From positions 1 to 33,178 of the forward strand of contig JAHDXY010000018.1 of assembly GCA_023384005.1 (NCBI GenBank): a stretch of 33,178 nucleotides of DNA, read 5' to 3'. The DNA comes from Burkholderiaceae bacterium. GTDB lineage: Bacteria > Pseudomonadota > Gammaproteobacteria > Burkholderiales > Burkholderiaceae_E. The position numbers and the translations under genes were made by a program. The notes beneath the pieces were generated by a model. That model did no database searches. It was not told the DNA's origin and was given only the letters and a program-made list of their open reading frames with translations. Below, one piece after another: positions 15,737-23,025 of this stretch; position 1 is the first letter of the stretch; every line of letters starts with the position of its first letter.

Positions 15737-17562
15737 TCGACCCAGGCCGAGAGATCGAGCGAATCGGCCGGCACCGGCGCGCCGGTCAGGTTGCCCTGCA
15801 GCGCGTCGCAACCGAGTTCGCGAAACAGCGCCGCCTGCGCTTCGTTTTCAACGCCTTCGGCGACCACTCGCTGACGCAGGCTGTGCGCCATCGCGATCAC
15901 CGCGCGCGTCAGTTCGAGATCGTCCGGGTGCGCGACCAGTTCGAGCAGGAAGGTCCTGTCGAGTTTGACCGTGTCGAAGGGCAGCCTGCGCATCCATGCG
16001 AGCGACGAGTGCCCGGTCCCGAAGTCGTCGAGCGTGACGCCGGCGCCCAGTTCCTTGATGCGCCCGAGCAGCTCGGTGCTGCGCGCCACGTCGGACATCA
16101 CGGCGGCTTCGTTGAGCTCGAGTTCCAGGTAAGCGGGCGCGATCCCGTGTTCGGCCAGCGCCGCGGCGATGTCGGAGAGCAATCCCGGATCGCGGATCTG
16201 CCGCGCCGACAGGTTCACCGAGATCGGGACCCTGCGGCCCGCGTCGTGCCAGAGCCGCGCCTGCCGGCAAGCCTGCGTGATCACCCAGCGCCCGATCGAC
16301 ACGATCAGGCCGGTCTCCTCGGCCACCTTGAGGAAGGAGTCCGGCGTGACCTCGCCGCGCTGCGGATGGAACCAGCGCAGCAGCGCTTCGACGCTCACGA
16401 CTTGCCCGGTCGACGCGTCGGACACCGGTTGCCAGACGAGCCGGAATTGCCCCGAATCGAGCGCGCGGCGCAGTCCGGTCGCCGTCTGCAGGCGCTCGTA
16501 GGCGTTGGTGTGCAGTTCGGGCGAGAAGTAGCCGATTCCTGCACCGCCGCCCGCCTTGACACGGTACATCGCCAGGTCGGCCTGCTGCAGCAGCATTTCG
16601 GACTCGGCGCTGTCGGTCGGAAAGGTGCTGATCCCGATGCTGGCTGAAAGCGTGAACTCCCGATCCTCGACCACGATCGGCATCGACAGCGTTTCAAGCA
16701 GCCGGCACGCCGCCTGCTGCGGCGTCTGCGAGTCGAAGTCCTCGATCAGCGCGAGGAACTCGTCGCCTCCCACTCGCGCCAGGCAATCCTCCGAACGCAC
16801 GGCTTCGCGCAACCGGCGCGCGGTTTCCTTGAGCACGCGGTCTCCGACCGAATGCCCGTAGGTGTCGTTGATCTGCTTGAATCCGTCCAGGTCGATGAAC
16901 ACCAGCGCGAGGCGCCGACCGTGCCGGCGCGCCTTCGAGAGCGCGAGATCGAGCTGGCGCGAGAGCAGCGTGCGATTGCTCAACCCGGTCAGCGGATCGT
17001 ACTGCGCGAGGTCGATCGCCTGGCGCTCGGCCATCTTCTCCGCGGTCACGTCGCGCGCCACGCCGCGATATCCGCAGAACGCCCCGCTGGCGTTGACGAT
17101 CGGCTCGCCGCTGACACTGATGAAGCGTTCCTCGTCTTCGCCGCCCACGATGCGGTACACGAGATTCCTGAAACGCTCCTTGCGCTCGAGCACCGCCCGA
17201 TGCGCGTCCCAGTCGCCCGAGACGAGCTCCACTCCGGGCAGCTCCCAGCGCGTGCGCCCGAGGTAGACCTCCTGCGCAAACGCGGCGCTGCGCCCGCCCG
17301 AAGCGAGCGAAACGAAACGGTACTGCGCGTCCTGTTCCCAGAACCAGTCGGTCGACAGCGCCATCAGCGCGTCGAAGCGCGCCTCGCTCTCGATGAGTTG
17401 CTGCTTGCCGACGGCGATCGCGTCGCGGGTCGCGTCGCAAGCCTCGTAACACGCGCTCACGCGCTCGAGCAGCGCACCCCAGGCCGCTTGGTCGCGCGGC
17501 GGCGCCGAGTCCAGCGCGAGCGACTGCAGCTGCGCCTGTAGCAGCGGGTGCAAGGTGTCCAT
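15640..17562 (-). CDS. PAS-GGDEF-EAL cyclic-di-GMP protein
   Basis: A 640-residue cytoplasmic protein. After a helical N-terminus, a PAS domain (about 57-175) leads to a diguanylate cyclase domain with intact GGDEF at 265-269 and an RxxD product-inhibition site (RSED, 256-259). A phosphodiesterase domain follows, with VEALLRW at 391-397, NLSARQ, the ELNE acidic site, LDDFGTGHSS, KLDRTF and AEGVENE, so both activities could be present. No membrane segment is seen, so the PAS input is probably cytoplasmic. The ATG at 17562 is used because the upstream frame is basic and unrelated. The final 32 or so residues, rich in Ser/Gly, are antisense to the slipin gene and look like an extension past the normal family end; the usual QGY motif reads QGN. 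Confidence 0.93.
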   Translation of the reverse strand: MDTLHPLLQAQLQSLALDSAPPRDQAAWGALLERVSACYEACDATRDAIAVGKQQLIESEARFDALMALSTDWFWEQDAQYRFVSLASGGRSAAFAQEVYLGRTRWELPGVELVSGDWDAHRAVLERKERFRNLVYRIVGGEDEERFISVSGEPIVNASGAFCGYRGVARDVTAEKMAERQAIDLAQYDPLTGLSNRTLLSRQLDLALSKARRHGRRLALVFIDLDGFKQINDTYGHSVGDRVLKETARRLREAVRSEDCLARVGGDEFLALIEDFDSQTPQQAACRLLETLSMPIVVEDREFTLSASIGISTFPTDSAESEMLLQQADLAMYRVKAGGGAGIGYFSPELHTNAYERLQTATGLRRALDSGQFRLVWQPVSDASTGQVVSVEALLRWFHPQRGEVTPDSFLKVAEETGLIVSIGRWVITQACRQARLWHDAGRRVPISVNLSARQIRDPGLLSDIAAALAEHGIAPAYLELELNEAAVMSDVARSTELLGRIKELGAGVTLDDFGTGHSSLAWMRRLPFDTVKLDRTFLLELVAHPDDLELTRAVIAMAHSLRQRVVAEGVENEAQAALFRELGCDALQGNLTGAPVPADSLDLSAWVDQPLSLRKASRSGASTSIGIGNTIVDDLSPAI

Positions 17563-17770
17563 CAAACCCTTCTGTGCATTGTTGTTCCGGGGTTCAACTC
17601 GGTCCACACCAGAAGACCGTGGCGGACGGCGTCGGCCGCTGCGCCCAAGATTCACCCAATCCGGGCAGAGGATTCCCGCGGCGAACGCGCACCGGTCCAT
17701 TCGGGCAGACGGATGGTCGGCGCAGTGTCGGCTCGCCGCTAAACGGGGCCGACCGCGTGCGGCCGCGGCG

Positions 17771-18304
17771 CTACCAGATGCCGAGCGCGAGCCCGGCCGC
17801 CATCGCCGCTCCGATCTCCGACGCCGCGTCGAGCGCATCACGCGGGACGACCTTCGGCGCAAGGATCGCCTGCGGTGTCTGCGCGTGGCTGCAAACGATC
17901 AACGGTTCGGCGACGCGCCGCAGTCGCCAACCGGTGGCGATGCGATCGATCTGCCGCGTCGCGCCCTGCCCGTCCGACCCGGCGCACACGATCGTGGCGT
18001 AGGGGCGACCAGTCACGCGATCGAGCGCCGGATAGTAGCTGCGATCGAAGAAGTCCTTGATGATGCCCGCCATCGAGCCGAGGTTCTCCGGCGTCACGAA
18101 CAGATAGCCCGAAGCCTCGAGCACGTCGGGCGGCCCCGCGAGATCGGCAGACAAGGTGCGCACCGCGCAGTTCAGGGACCGATCCATCGTCGCTCCGTCG
18201 CAGGCCGCGTGCGCGAGTTGACGGCTGCACCCGGTCATCGACCACCAGACGATCAGCAATCGGGCGACCCGATCATCGACGCGCTCGCGGACAGAATCGG
18301 CCAT
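17771..18304 (-). CDS. Flavodoxin-like/NADPH-dependent FMN reductase family protein
   Basis: A 177-residue flavodoxin-fold protein. The FMN phosphate loop is WSMTGCSRQLA after a buried strand (ARLLIVW), and the flavin-side motif VTPENLGSMAGIIKDFFDRSYYP is typical of the NAD(P)H-dependent reductase group. The start at 18304 is chosen because family proteins begin just before the first strand. An exact TATAAT lies only 8 bp upstream, so the transcript may have almost no leader. It follows the TetR gene on the same strand after 101 bp. The substrate is unknown; quinone or flavin reduction is usual. Confidence 0.8.
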   Translation of the reverse strand: MADSVRERVDDRVARLLIVWWSMTGCSRQLAHAACDGATMDRSLNCAVRTLSADLAGPPDVLEASGYLFVTPENLGSMAGIIKDFFDRSYYPALDRVTGRPYATIVCAGSDGQGATRQIDRIATGWRLRRVAEPLIVCSHAQTPQAILAPKVVPRDALDAASEIGAAMAAGLALGIW

Positions 18305-18311
18305 GCGCTCG

Positions 18312-18317
18312 ATTATA
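18312..18317 (-). promoter_or_regulatory. Consensus -10 box very close to the flavodoxin-like start
   Basis: On the minus strand TATAAT ends 8 bp before the ATG. If used, transcription would begin at or next to the start codon, giving a leaderless mRNA. No recognisable -35 lies 16-18 bp further upstream. A purine-rich GGGAGG is also present but is too distant to act as a ribosome site. Confidence 0.35.
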
Positions 18318-18405
18318 GTGACGCACCTCCCTTTCGAGAGAGATCCGCCACCTTGGACGGACATCTGCAGCCGGGTCCGAACGTTGCGCGCCGCGACGAT
18401 GCGCG

Positions 18406-19143
18406 TCACGATCCGGACCGTGGCCGCCCGCGCTGGGGGCGCGTCTGGGCGGGCGATCCGAGCACCTTCGATTCGACCCGTTCGAGACGCCGCGAGAGCG
18501 TCGCGAACTCAGCCGCCTCGGCGCGGGTGCTCCAGCCCTCGAGCAGCATCGACACGATCTCCTCGGCCACCCGCAGCGCGTCGAAAGATCGCCTGCGCGC
18601 GAGCTGGTTCCAGATCCAGTGCTCGAGCGCTCCGAAGACCATGTCGCGCGCGAGCGCCAGATCGAGGTCGGCGCGCAGTTCGCCACGTTCCACCCCTTCG
18701 GCGAGAGTGCGCTGGATGAAGCTGCTGTAGCGCCGGTTCAACGCGTGCAACGTCGACCCGAAGTAGACGCTGTGGGCACGCGACTCGCGCATGATCATCG
18801 AAGCGATGTCCGGACTGTCGACCGCTATGCGCAAGTGTCGTGCGACCAGGTATCGCAACCTGTCGCGCGTACCCCGGATCAAGTTGAAGTGCGGTTCGAT
18901 GTCGGCGATCAGCGCATCGTAGAACTGCACGAGCACGGCGTCGAACAGCGCGCGCTTGTTGCGAAACACCGTGTAGATCGTGCCCTCGACACAGGACGCG
19001 CGCGCGGCGATCTCGCTCACCGACGCGCCTTCGAAGGGCTTGCTGGCGAACACCTCGCGTGCGGCGGCAAGGATCTCGGAGCGGCGTGCCTCCTTGCGCC
19101 GTTTCGGCTGCGTCGCCACAGTCTCGCGCGTGGCGGGCTTCAT
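18406..19143 (-). CDS. TetR-family repressor, AtuR-like by position
   Basis: A 245-residue TetR regulator. The helix-turn-helix is at about residues 20-72 (RSEILAAAREVFASKPFEGASVSEIAARA..GTIYTVFRNKRALFDAVL), followed by a ligand-binding helical domain and a basic Arg/Pro-rich tail. It is divergent from an SDR and an acyclic-terpene-type acyl-CoA cluster. In Pseudomonas aeruginosa the TetR protein AtuR sits next to the atu genes and binds two 13-bp inverted repeats; a matching pair of 13-bp elements lies in this spacer, one of them 3 bp before this start codon. The likely inducer is a terpenoid acyl-CoA (inference). Confidence 0.85.
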   Translation of the reverse strand: MKPATRETVATQPKRRKEARRSEILAAAREVFASKPFEGASVSEIAARASCVEGTIYTVFRNKRALFDAVLVQFYDALIADIEPHFNLIRGTRDRLRYLVARHLRIAVDSPDIASMIMRESRAHSVYFGSTLHALNRRYSSFIQRTLAEGVERGELRADLDLALARDMVFGALEHWIWNQLARRRSFDALRVAEEIVSMLLEGWSTRAEAAEFATLSRRLERVESKVLGSPAQTRPQRGRPRSGS

Positions 19144-19146
19144 AAT

Positions 19147-19159
19147 TGAGTATCACTCA
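19147..19159. promoter_or_regulatory. Operator-like 13-bp inverted repeat, copy 1
   Basis: TGAGTATCACTCA has perfect 5-bp arms (TGAGT/ACTCA) around a 3-bp centre and lies immediately upstream of the TetR start codon. On the minus strand TGTAAT, a near-consensus -10, lies directly upstream of it. It matches copy 2 at 10 of 13 positions. Confidence 0.55.
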
Positions 19160-19248
19160 TTACAACATTTCGACAGAGATTCTTGAGGAAGGCGGCGGTT
19201 GTTCTTCGCGATTCAGCTTGACGGATTCGATCCAGTAGAGCACATTGC

Positions 19249-19261
19249 TGAGCGTCATTCA
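19249..19261. promoter_or_regulatory. Operator-like 13-bp repeat, copy 2
   Basis: TGAGCGTCATTCA shares the pattern TGAGYRTCAYTCA with copy 1 and has outer arms TGA/TCA. It lies 18 bp before the SDR start codon, downstream of a TTGACG (19218-19223) that could serve as a -35, so binding would block transcription of the catabolic genes. Confidence 0.45.
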
Positions 19262-19279
19262 ATATTTTTCGGATCGCCA

Positions 19280-20167
19280 ATGACTGTCGCGAGCTATCGC
19301 TCGGTATTCCGTCCCGGTCTGTTCGAAGGGACAACCGCCGTCGTCACCGGAGGCGGCTCGGGCATCGGCAGGTGCACTGCGCACGAACTCGCCTCTCTGG
19401 GCGCGACGGTCGCGCTGATCGGACGCACCGCGCGCAAGCTCGACGCGGTGGTCGACGAGATCGCTGCGAGCGGCGGACGCGCCAGCGCACACCCGCTCGA
19501 CATCCGCGACGAGGACGCGGTACGCGCGGGCGTCGCCGCGATTCTCGACGCCCATGGGCGGATCGACGCGCTGGTCAACAACGCCGGCGGGCAGTTCCCC
19601 TCGCCTCTCGAGCGGATCTCCGCCAAGGGCTGGGACACCGTGGTGCGCAACAACCTCACGGGCGGTTTCCTGATGGCGCGCGAAGTCTACTGCCAGTGGA
19701 TGAACGAACACGGCGGAGCGATCGTCAACATGGTCGCCGACATGTGGAACGGCATGCCGGGAATGGGGCACTCGGGCGCGGCACGCGCCGGAATGCTCAA
19801 CCTCACCGAGACCGCCGCCTGCGAGTGGGCCGCGAGCGGCGTGCGCGTGAATGCCGTCGCGCCGGGCTGGGTCGCGTCGAGCGGACTGGACACCTACGAC
19901 GCGTCGGTGCGCGAGCAGTTCGCGCGCCTGAAACGCGTTGTTCCGCTGCAGCGCTTCGGCACCGAATCGGAAGTCTCGTCGGCGATCGTCTACCTGTTGA
20001 GCGAGGCAGCGTCCTTCGTCACCGGCACCTGCATCCGGATCGACGGCGGCGTGCCGAACGCGCGTCACACCTGGACGCTTCACGGCTCGAACCCGCGGTC
20101 ACGCGCCGCGATGGCGTTCGACGGCTTTCACCTCGCGAGCACGCCAAAGGCGCTCGAGGGGCTGTGA
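19280..20167 (+). CDS. SDR-family oxidoreductase, AtuB/AtuG-like
   Basis: A 295-residue short-chain dehydrogenase/reductase, first gene of the rightward cluster. The nucleotide-binding motif TGGGSGIG and the NNAGG motif are intact. The usual YxxxK catalytic pair is not: the active-site stretch reads MGHSGAARAGMLNLTE, with no Tyr or Lys either at the standard place or at the shifted place used by peroxisomal enoyl-CoA reductases (YNLTK there, LNLTE here). Related SDRs of terpenoid-CoA clusters share the HSGAARAG sequence, so this may be a feature of the family. The start at 19280 follows the second operator and gives the usual SYRSVFRPGLF N-terminus. A role on citronellol/geraniol-derived compounds is inferred from neighbours. 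Confidence 0.82.
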   Translation: MTVASYRSVFRPGLFEGTTAVVTGGGSGIGRCTAHELASLGATVALIGRTARKLDAVVDEIAASGGRASAHPLDIRDEDAVRAGVAAILDAHGRIDALVNNAGGQFPSPLERISAKGWDTVVRNNLTGGFLMAREVYCQWMNEHGGAIVNMVADMWNGMPGMGHSGAARAGMLNLTETAACEWAASGVRVNAVAPGWVASSGLDTYDASVREQFARLKRVVPLQRFGTESEVSSAIVYLLSEAASFVTGTCIRIDGGVPNARHTWTLHGSNPRSRAAMAFDGFHLASTPKALEGL

Positions 20168-20180
20168 ACCGGCGCGCACG

Positions 20181-21815
20181 ATGCCGCTGATCGCCTCGCG
20201 GATCGACACCGGCTCGAGCGAGTTCCACGAGCGCCGTGCGGGCGTTCGCACGCTCGTCGCCCGCTTGCGCGAGATGGAGGCGCGCACGGCGGCCGCCTCG
20301 GCGCGCGCGCAGGCGCTTTTCGCGCGACGCGGGCAGTTGCTGCCGCGCGAACGCATCGAGCGCCTGCTCGACCCAGGCGCTCCCTGGCTCGAGCTTTCCA
20401 CCGTGGCAGGGGCACCCGCGGGCGACTCCGGGGACGGCGTCGGTGGCGCCGGGGTGATCACCGGCATCGGCTTCGTGAGCGGCGTTCGCTGCTTCGTGAA
20501 CGCGAGCGACTCCGGAATCGACGCCGGCGCGATCCAGGCGATGGGTCGCGAGAAGATCCTGCGCGGGCAGCAGATCGCGCTGGAGAACCGCTTGCCGTAC
20601 CTGCAACTGATCGAATCTGCCGGCGCCAACCTTCTGAAGTATCGCGTCGAGGGCTTCATCGAGGGCGGCCGGATCTTCTACAACCTCGCCCGGCTCTCGG
20701 CGGCCGGGATACCGGTGATCGCCGTCGTGCACGGCTCGTCCACTGCGGGCGGCGCCTATATGCCGGGGCTGTCGGACTATGTCGTGATGGTCCGCGGCCG
20801 CGCGAAGGCCTTTCTCGCCGGCCCGCCGCTGCTGCTCGCCGCTACCGGAGAGATCGCGACCGACGAGGAGCTCGGCGGCGCGCAGATGCATACGGCCGTG
20901 TCCGGTCTGGGGGAGTACCTCGCCGAGGACGACGCCGACGCGTTGCGCATCGCGCGCGACCTGCTCGCTCGGCTCGGCTGGAACGACGGCCCCGCTCAGG
21001 GGGGGAACCCGCGCGCTCTCGCGGCACAGCGATTCGAAGCTCCGCGATACCCGCCGAGCGAACTCGACGGAATCGCGCCACTCGATCTTCGCCAGCCGCT
21101 CGACATGCGCGAGCTGATCGCGCGCATCGTAGACGCCTCCGATCTGCTCGAATTCGGATCGGACTACGGTCCGCAGACGCTGTGCGGGCACGCCGCGATT
21201 CACGGCATGCGCGTCGGAATCGTCACCAACAACGGTCCCCTTGACCCCGCCGGGAGCAACAAGGCCACGCACTTCATCCAGGCGTGCTGCCAGACGGGCA
21301 CGCCGCTTGTGTTCCTGCAGAACACGACCGGCTACATCGTCGGCAAGCACAGCGAGCAGGCCGGGATGATCAAGCACGGCTCGAAGATGATCCAGGCGGT
21401 GAGCAACGCGAGCGTGCCGACCATCACGATCCACTGCGGCGCGTCGTTCGGCGCCGGCAACTACGGCATGTGCGGGCGGGCATTCGGACCGCGCTTCGTG
21501 TTTTCCTGGCCGAACGCGAAGACCGCCGTGATGGGCGGCGAGCAGGCGGCGCTGACGATGCGCATCGTCAGCGAGGGCACCGCCAGGCGCAAGGGAGAAC
21601 CCGTCGACGAAACACGCCTCGCGGCGCTGGGAAAGCGCATCATCGACAACTTCGAGAGCCAGTCGAGCGCATTCCACACCAGCGCGCTGCTGCTCGACGA
21701 TGGTGTGATCGACCCCAGGGATACGCGCGAGACGCTCGCGTTCGTGCTGCAAACCTGCCTCGAAGGCGACGCGCGCTCGCCGCGCCCGATGCAGTTCGGC
21801 GTGTCGCGCCCGTGA
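20181..21815 (+). CDS. atuC: Acyl-CoA carboxylase beta (carboxyltransferase), geranyl-CoA carboxylase-like
   Basis: A 544-residue carboxyltransferase subunit. It has the two crotonase-like halves of biotin-dependent acyl-CoA carboxylases, with SAGANLLKYRVEGFIEGG, the oxyanion/biotin-site segment GSSTAGGAYMPGLSDYVV, and in the second half NNGPLDPAGSNKATHFI, FLQNTTGYIVG and SFGAGNYGMCGRAF. Methylcrotonyl-CoA and geranyl-CoA carboxylases share this architecture. Geranyl-CoA (3-methyl branched, long) is preferred because the next gene looks like citronellyl-CoA dehydrogenase and the regulator is TetR rather than the MerR type usual for leucine clusters. It starts 13 bp after the SDR. Its partner alpha subunit is two genes downstream. 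Confidence 0.85.
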   Translation: MPLIASRIDTGSSEFHERRAGVRTLVARLREMEARTAAASARAQALFARRGQLLPRERIERLLDPGAPWLELSTVAGAPAGDSGDGVGGAGVITGIGFVSGVRCFVNASDSGIDAGAIQAMGREKILRGQQIALENRLPYLQLIESAGANLLKYRVEGFIEGGRIFYNLARLSAAGIPVIAVVHGSSTAGGAYMPGLSDYVVMVRGRAKAFLAGPPLLLAATGEIATDEELGGAQMHTAVSGLGEYLAEDDADALRIARDLLARLGWNDGPAQGGNPRALAAQRFEAPRYPPSELDGIAPLDLRQPLDMRELIARIVDASDLLEFGSDYGPQTLCGHAAIHGMRVGIVTNNGPLDPAGSNKATHFIQACCQTGTPLVFLQNTTGYIVGKHSEQAGMIKHGSKMIQAVSNASVPTITIHCGASFGAGNYGMCGRAFGPRFVFSWPNAKTAVMGGEQAALTMRIVSEGTARRKGEPVDETRLAALGKRIIDNFESQSSAFHTSALLLDDGVIDPRDTRETLAFVLQTCLEGDARSPRPMQFGVSRP

Positions 21816-21876
21816 ATCGACGCTGCCGCGGCGCCAGGCGCGCGACGCGCGGCCAACACAACGGAGTCGGTCGCAG

Positions 21877-23025
21877 ATGATCTACACCGAACAACAAATC
21901 CAGCTGCAGGATTCGCTGAAGAAGTTCATCGAGTCCGAAATCAACCCCTTCGTCGACGAGTGGGAAACTGCCGGGATCTTCCCCGCGAAGGAGCTGTTCC
22001 CGAAGATGGGCAAGCTCGGCTTTCTCGGCGTGTGCAAGCCCGCGCGCTACGGCGGGCTGGAACTCGACTACTCCTACTCGGTCACGATGGCTGAGGCGCT
22101 CGGGCACATCCGTTGCGGCGGCGTGCCGATGGCGATCGGCGTGCAGACCGACATGGCCACGCCGGCGCTCGCGCGATTCGGTTCCGACGAACTCAAGTCG
22201 GAGTTCCTCGCACCCTCGATCTCTGGCGAGTACGTCGCGTGCCTGGGCGTGTCGGAGGTCGGTGCAGGTTCCGACGTGGCGTCGATCCGCACCACGGCGC
22301 GCAAGGACGGCGACGACTACCTGATACGCGGCGGCAAGATGTGGACCACCAGCGGCACGCAGGCCGACTGGATCTGCCTGCTCGCGAACACCTCCGAGGG
22401 CGCCGCGCACAGGAACAAGTCGCTGATCTGCGTGCCAATGAAGACCCGCGGCGTGGAGATCGCGCGCAAGCTGCGCAAGGCCGGCATGCACTCATCGGAC
22501 ACCGCCCAGATCCACTTCGACGACGTGCGCGTGCCGCAACGCTTTCGCATCGGCGAGGAAGGCATGGGCTTCACCTACCAGATGATGCAGTTCCAGGAGG
22601 AGCGCCTGTGGGCCGCCGCCGGGTGGACGAAATCTGACGCGGTGATCCGGGAAACGATCGATTACCTGCGCGAGCGCCACGCCTTCGGCAAGCCGTTGCT
22701 GGAAAACCAGTTCATCCAGTTCAAGCTCGCCGAGCTGCAGACCGAGGTCGAAGCGGTGCGCGCGCTGCTGCACCGGACGGTCGCCTTGTACGTCGCCGGC
22801 GAGGACGTGACGCAACTCGCCTCGATGTGCAAGCTCAAGGGCGCACGCGTGGGGCGCGAGGTAGCCGACTGGTGCGTGCAGTTCTGGGGCGGAATGGGCT
22901 ACATCGAGGAAACGCGCGTCAACCGCTTCTGGCGCGACTCGCGGCTGGCATCGATAGGAGGCGGCGCCGACGAGGTGATGATGGGCATCATCGCCAAGAC
23001 GATGGGCATCTCCGCCCGGGCATGA
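21877..23025 (+). CDS. atuD: Acyl-CoA dehydrogenase, citronellyl-CoA dehydrogenase-like
   Basis: A 382-residue FAD acyl-CoA dehydrogenase. Recognisable are the FAD-binding SEVGAGSDVASIRTTARKDGD, GGKMWTTSGTQADW and the C-terminal WGGMGYIEETRVNRFWRDSRL and GGGADEVMMGII. The catalytic base is probably Glu242 in FQEERLW, that is in helix G as in long-chain and isovaleryl-type enzymes, since the C-terminal MCAD position is Gly. The N-terminal and middle segments (GGVPMAIGVQTDM, ARFGSDEL) closely resemble AtuD, which oxidises citronellyl-CoA to geranyl-CoA, the substrate of the carboxylase encoded by the flanking genes. It overlaps the alpha-subunit gene by ATGA. Confidence 0.85.
   Translation: MIYTEQQIQLQDSLKKFIESEINPFVDEWETAGIFPAKELFPKMGKLGFLGVCKPARYGGLELDYSYSVTMAEALGHIRCGGVPMAIGVQTDMATPALARFGSDELKSEFLAPSISGEYVACLGVSEVGAGSDVASIRTTARKDGDDYLIRGGKMWTTSGTQADWICLLANTSEGAAHRNKSLICVPMKTRGVEIARKLRKAGMHSSDTAQIHFDDVRVPQRFRIGEEGMGFTYQMMQFQEERLWAAAGWTKSDAVIRETIDYLRERHAFGKPLLENQFIQFKLAELQTEVEAVRALLHRTVALYVAGEDVTQLASMCKLKGARVGREVADWCVQFWGGMGYIEETRVNRFWRDSRLASIGGGADEVMMGIIAKTMGISARA

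Noticed and set aside
13434-15811. Long minus-strand frames across nfeD and slipin
   Set aside because: His/Arg/Asp-rich shadow translations; sense genes are well supported by motifs and ribosome sites.
20019-21752. 577-codon minus-strand frame across the SDR and carboxylase beta genes
   Set aside because: Antisense shadow of strongly conserved enzymes.
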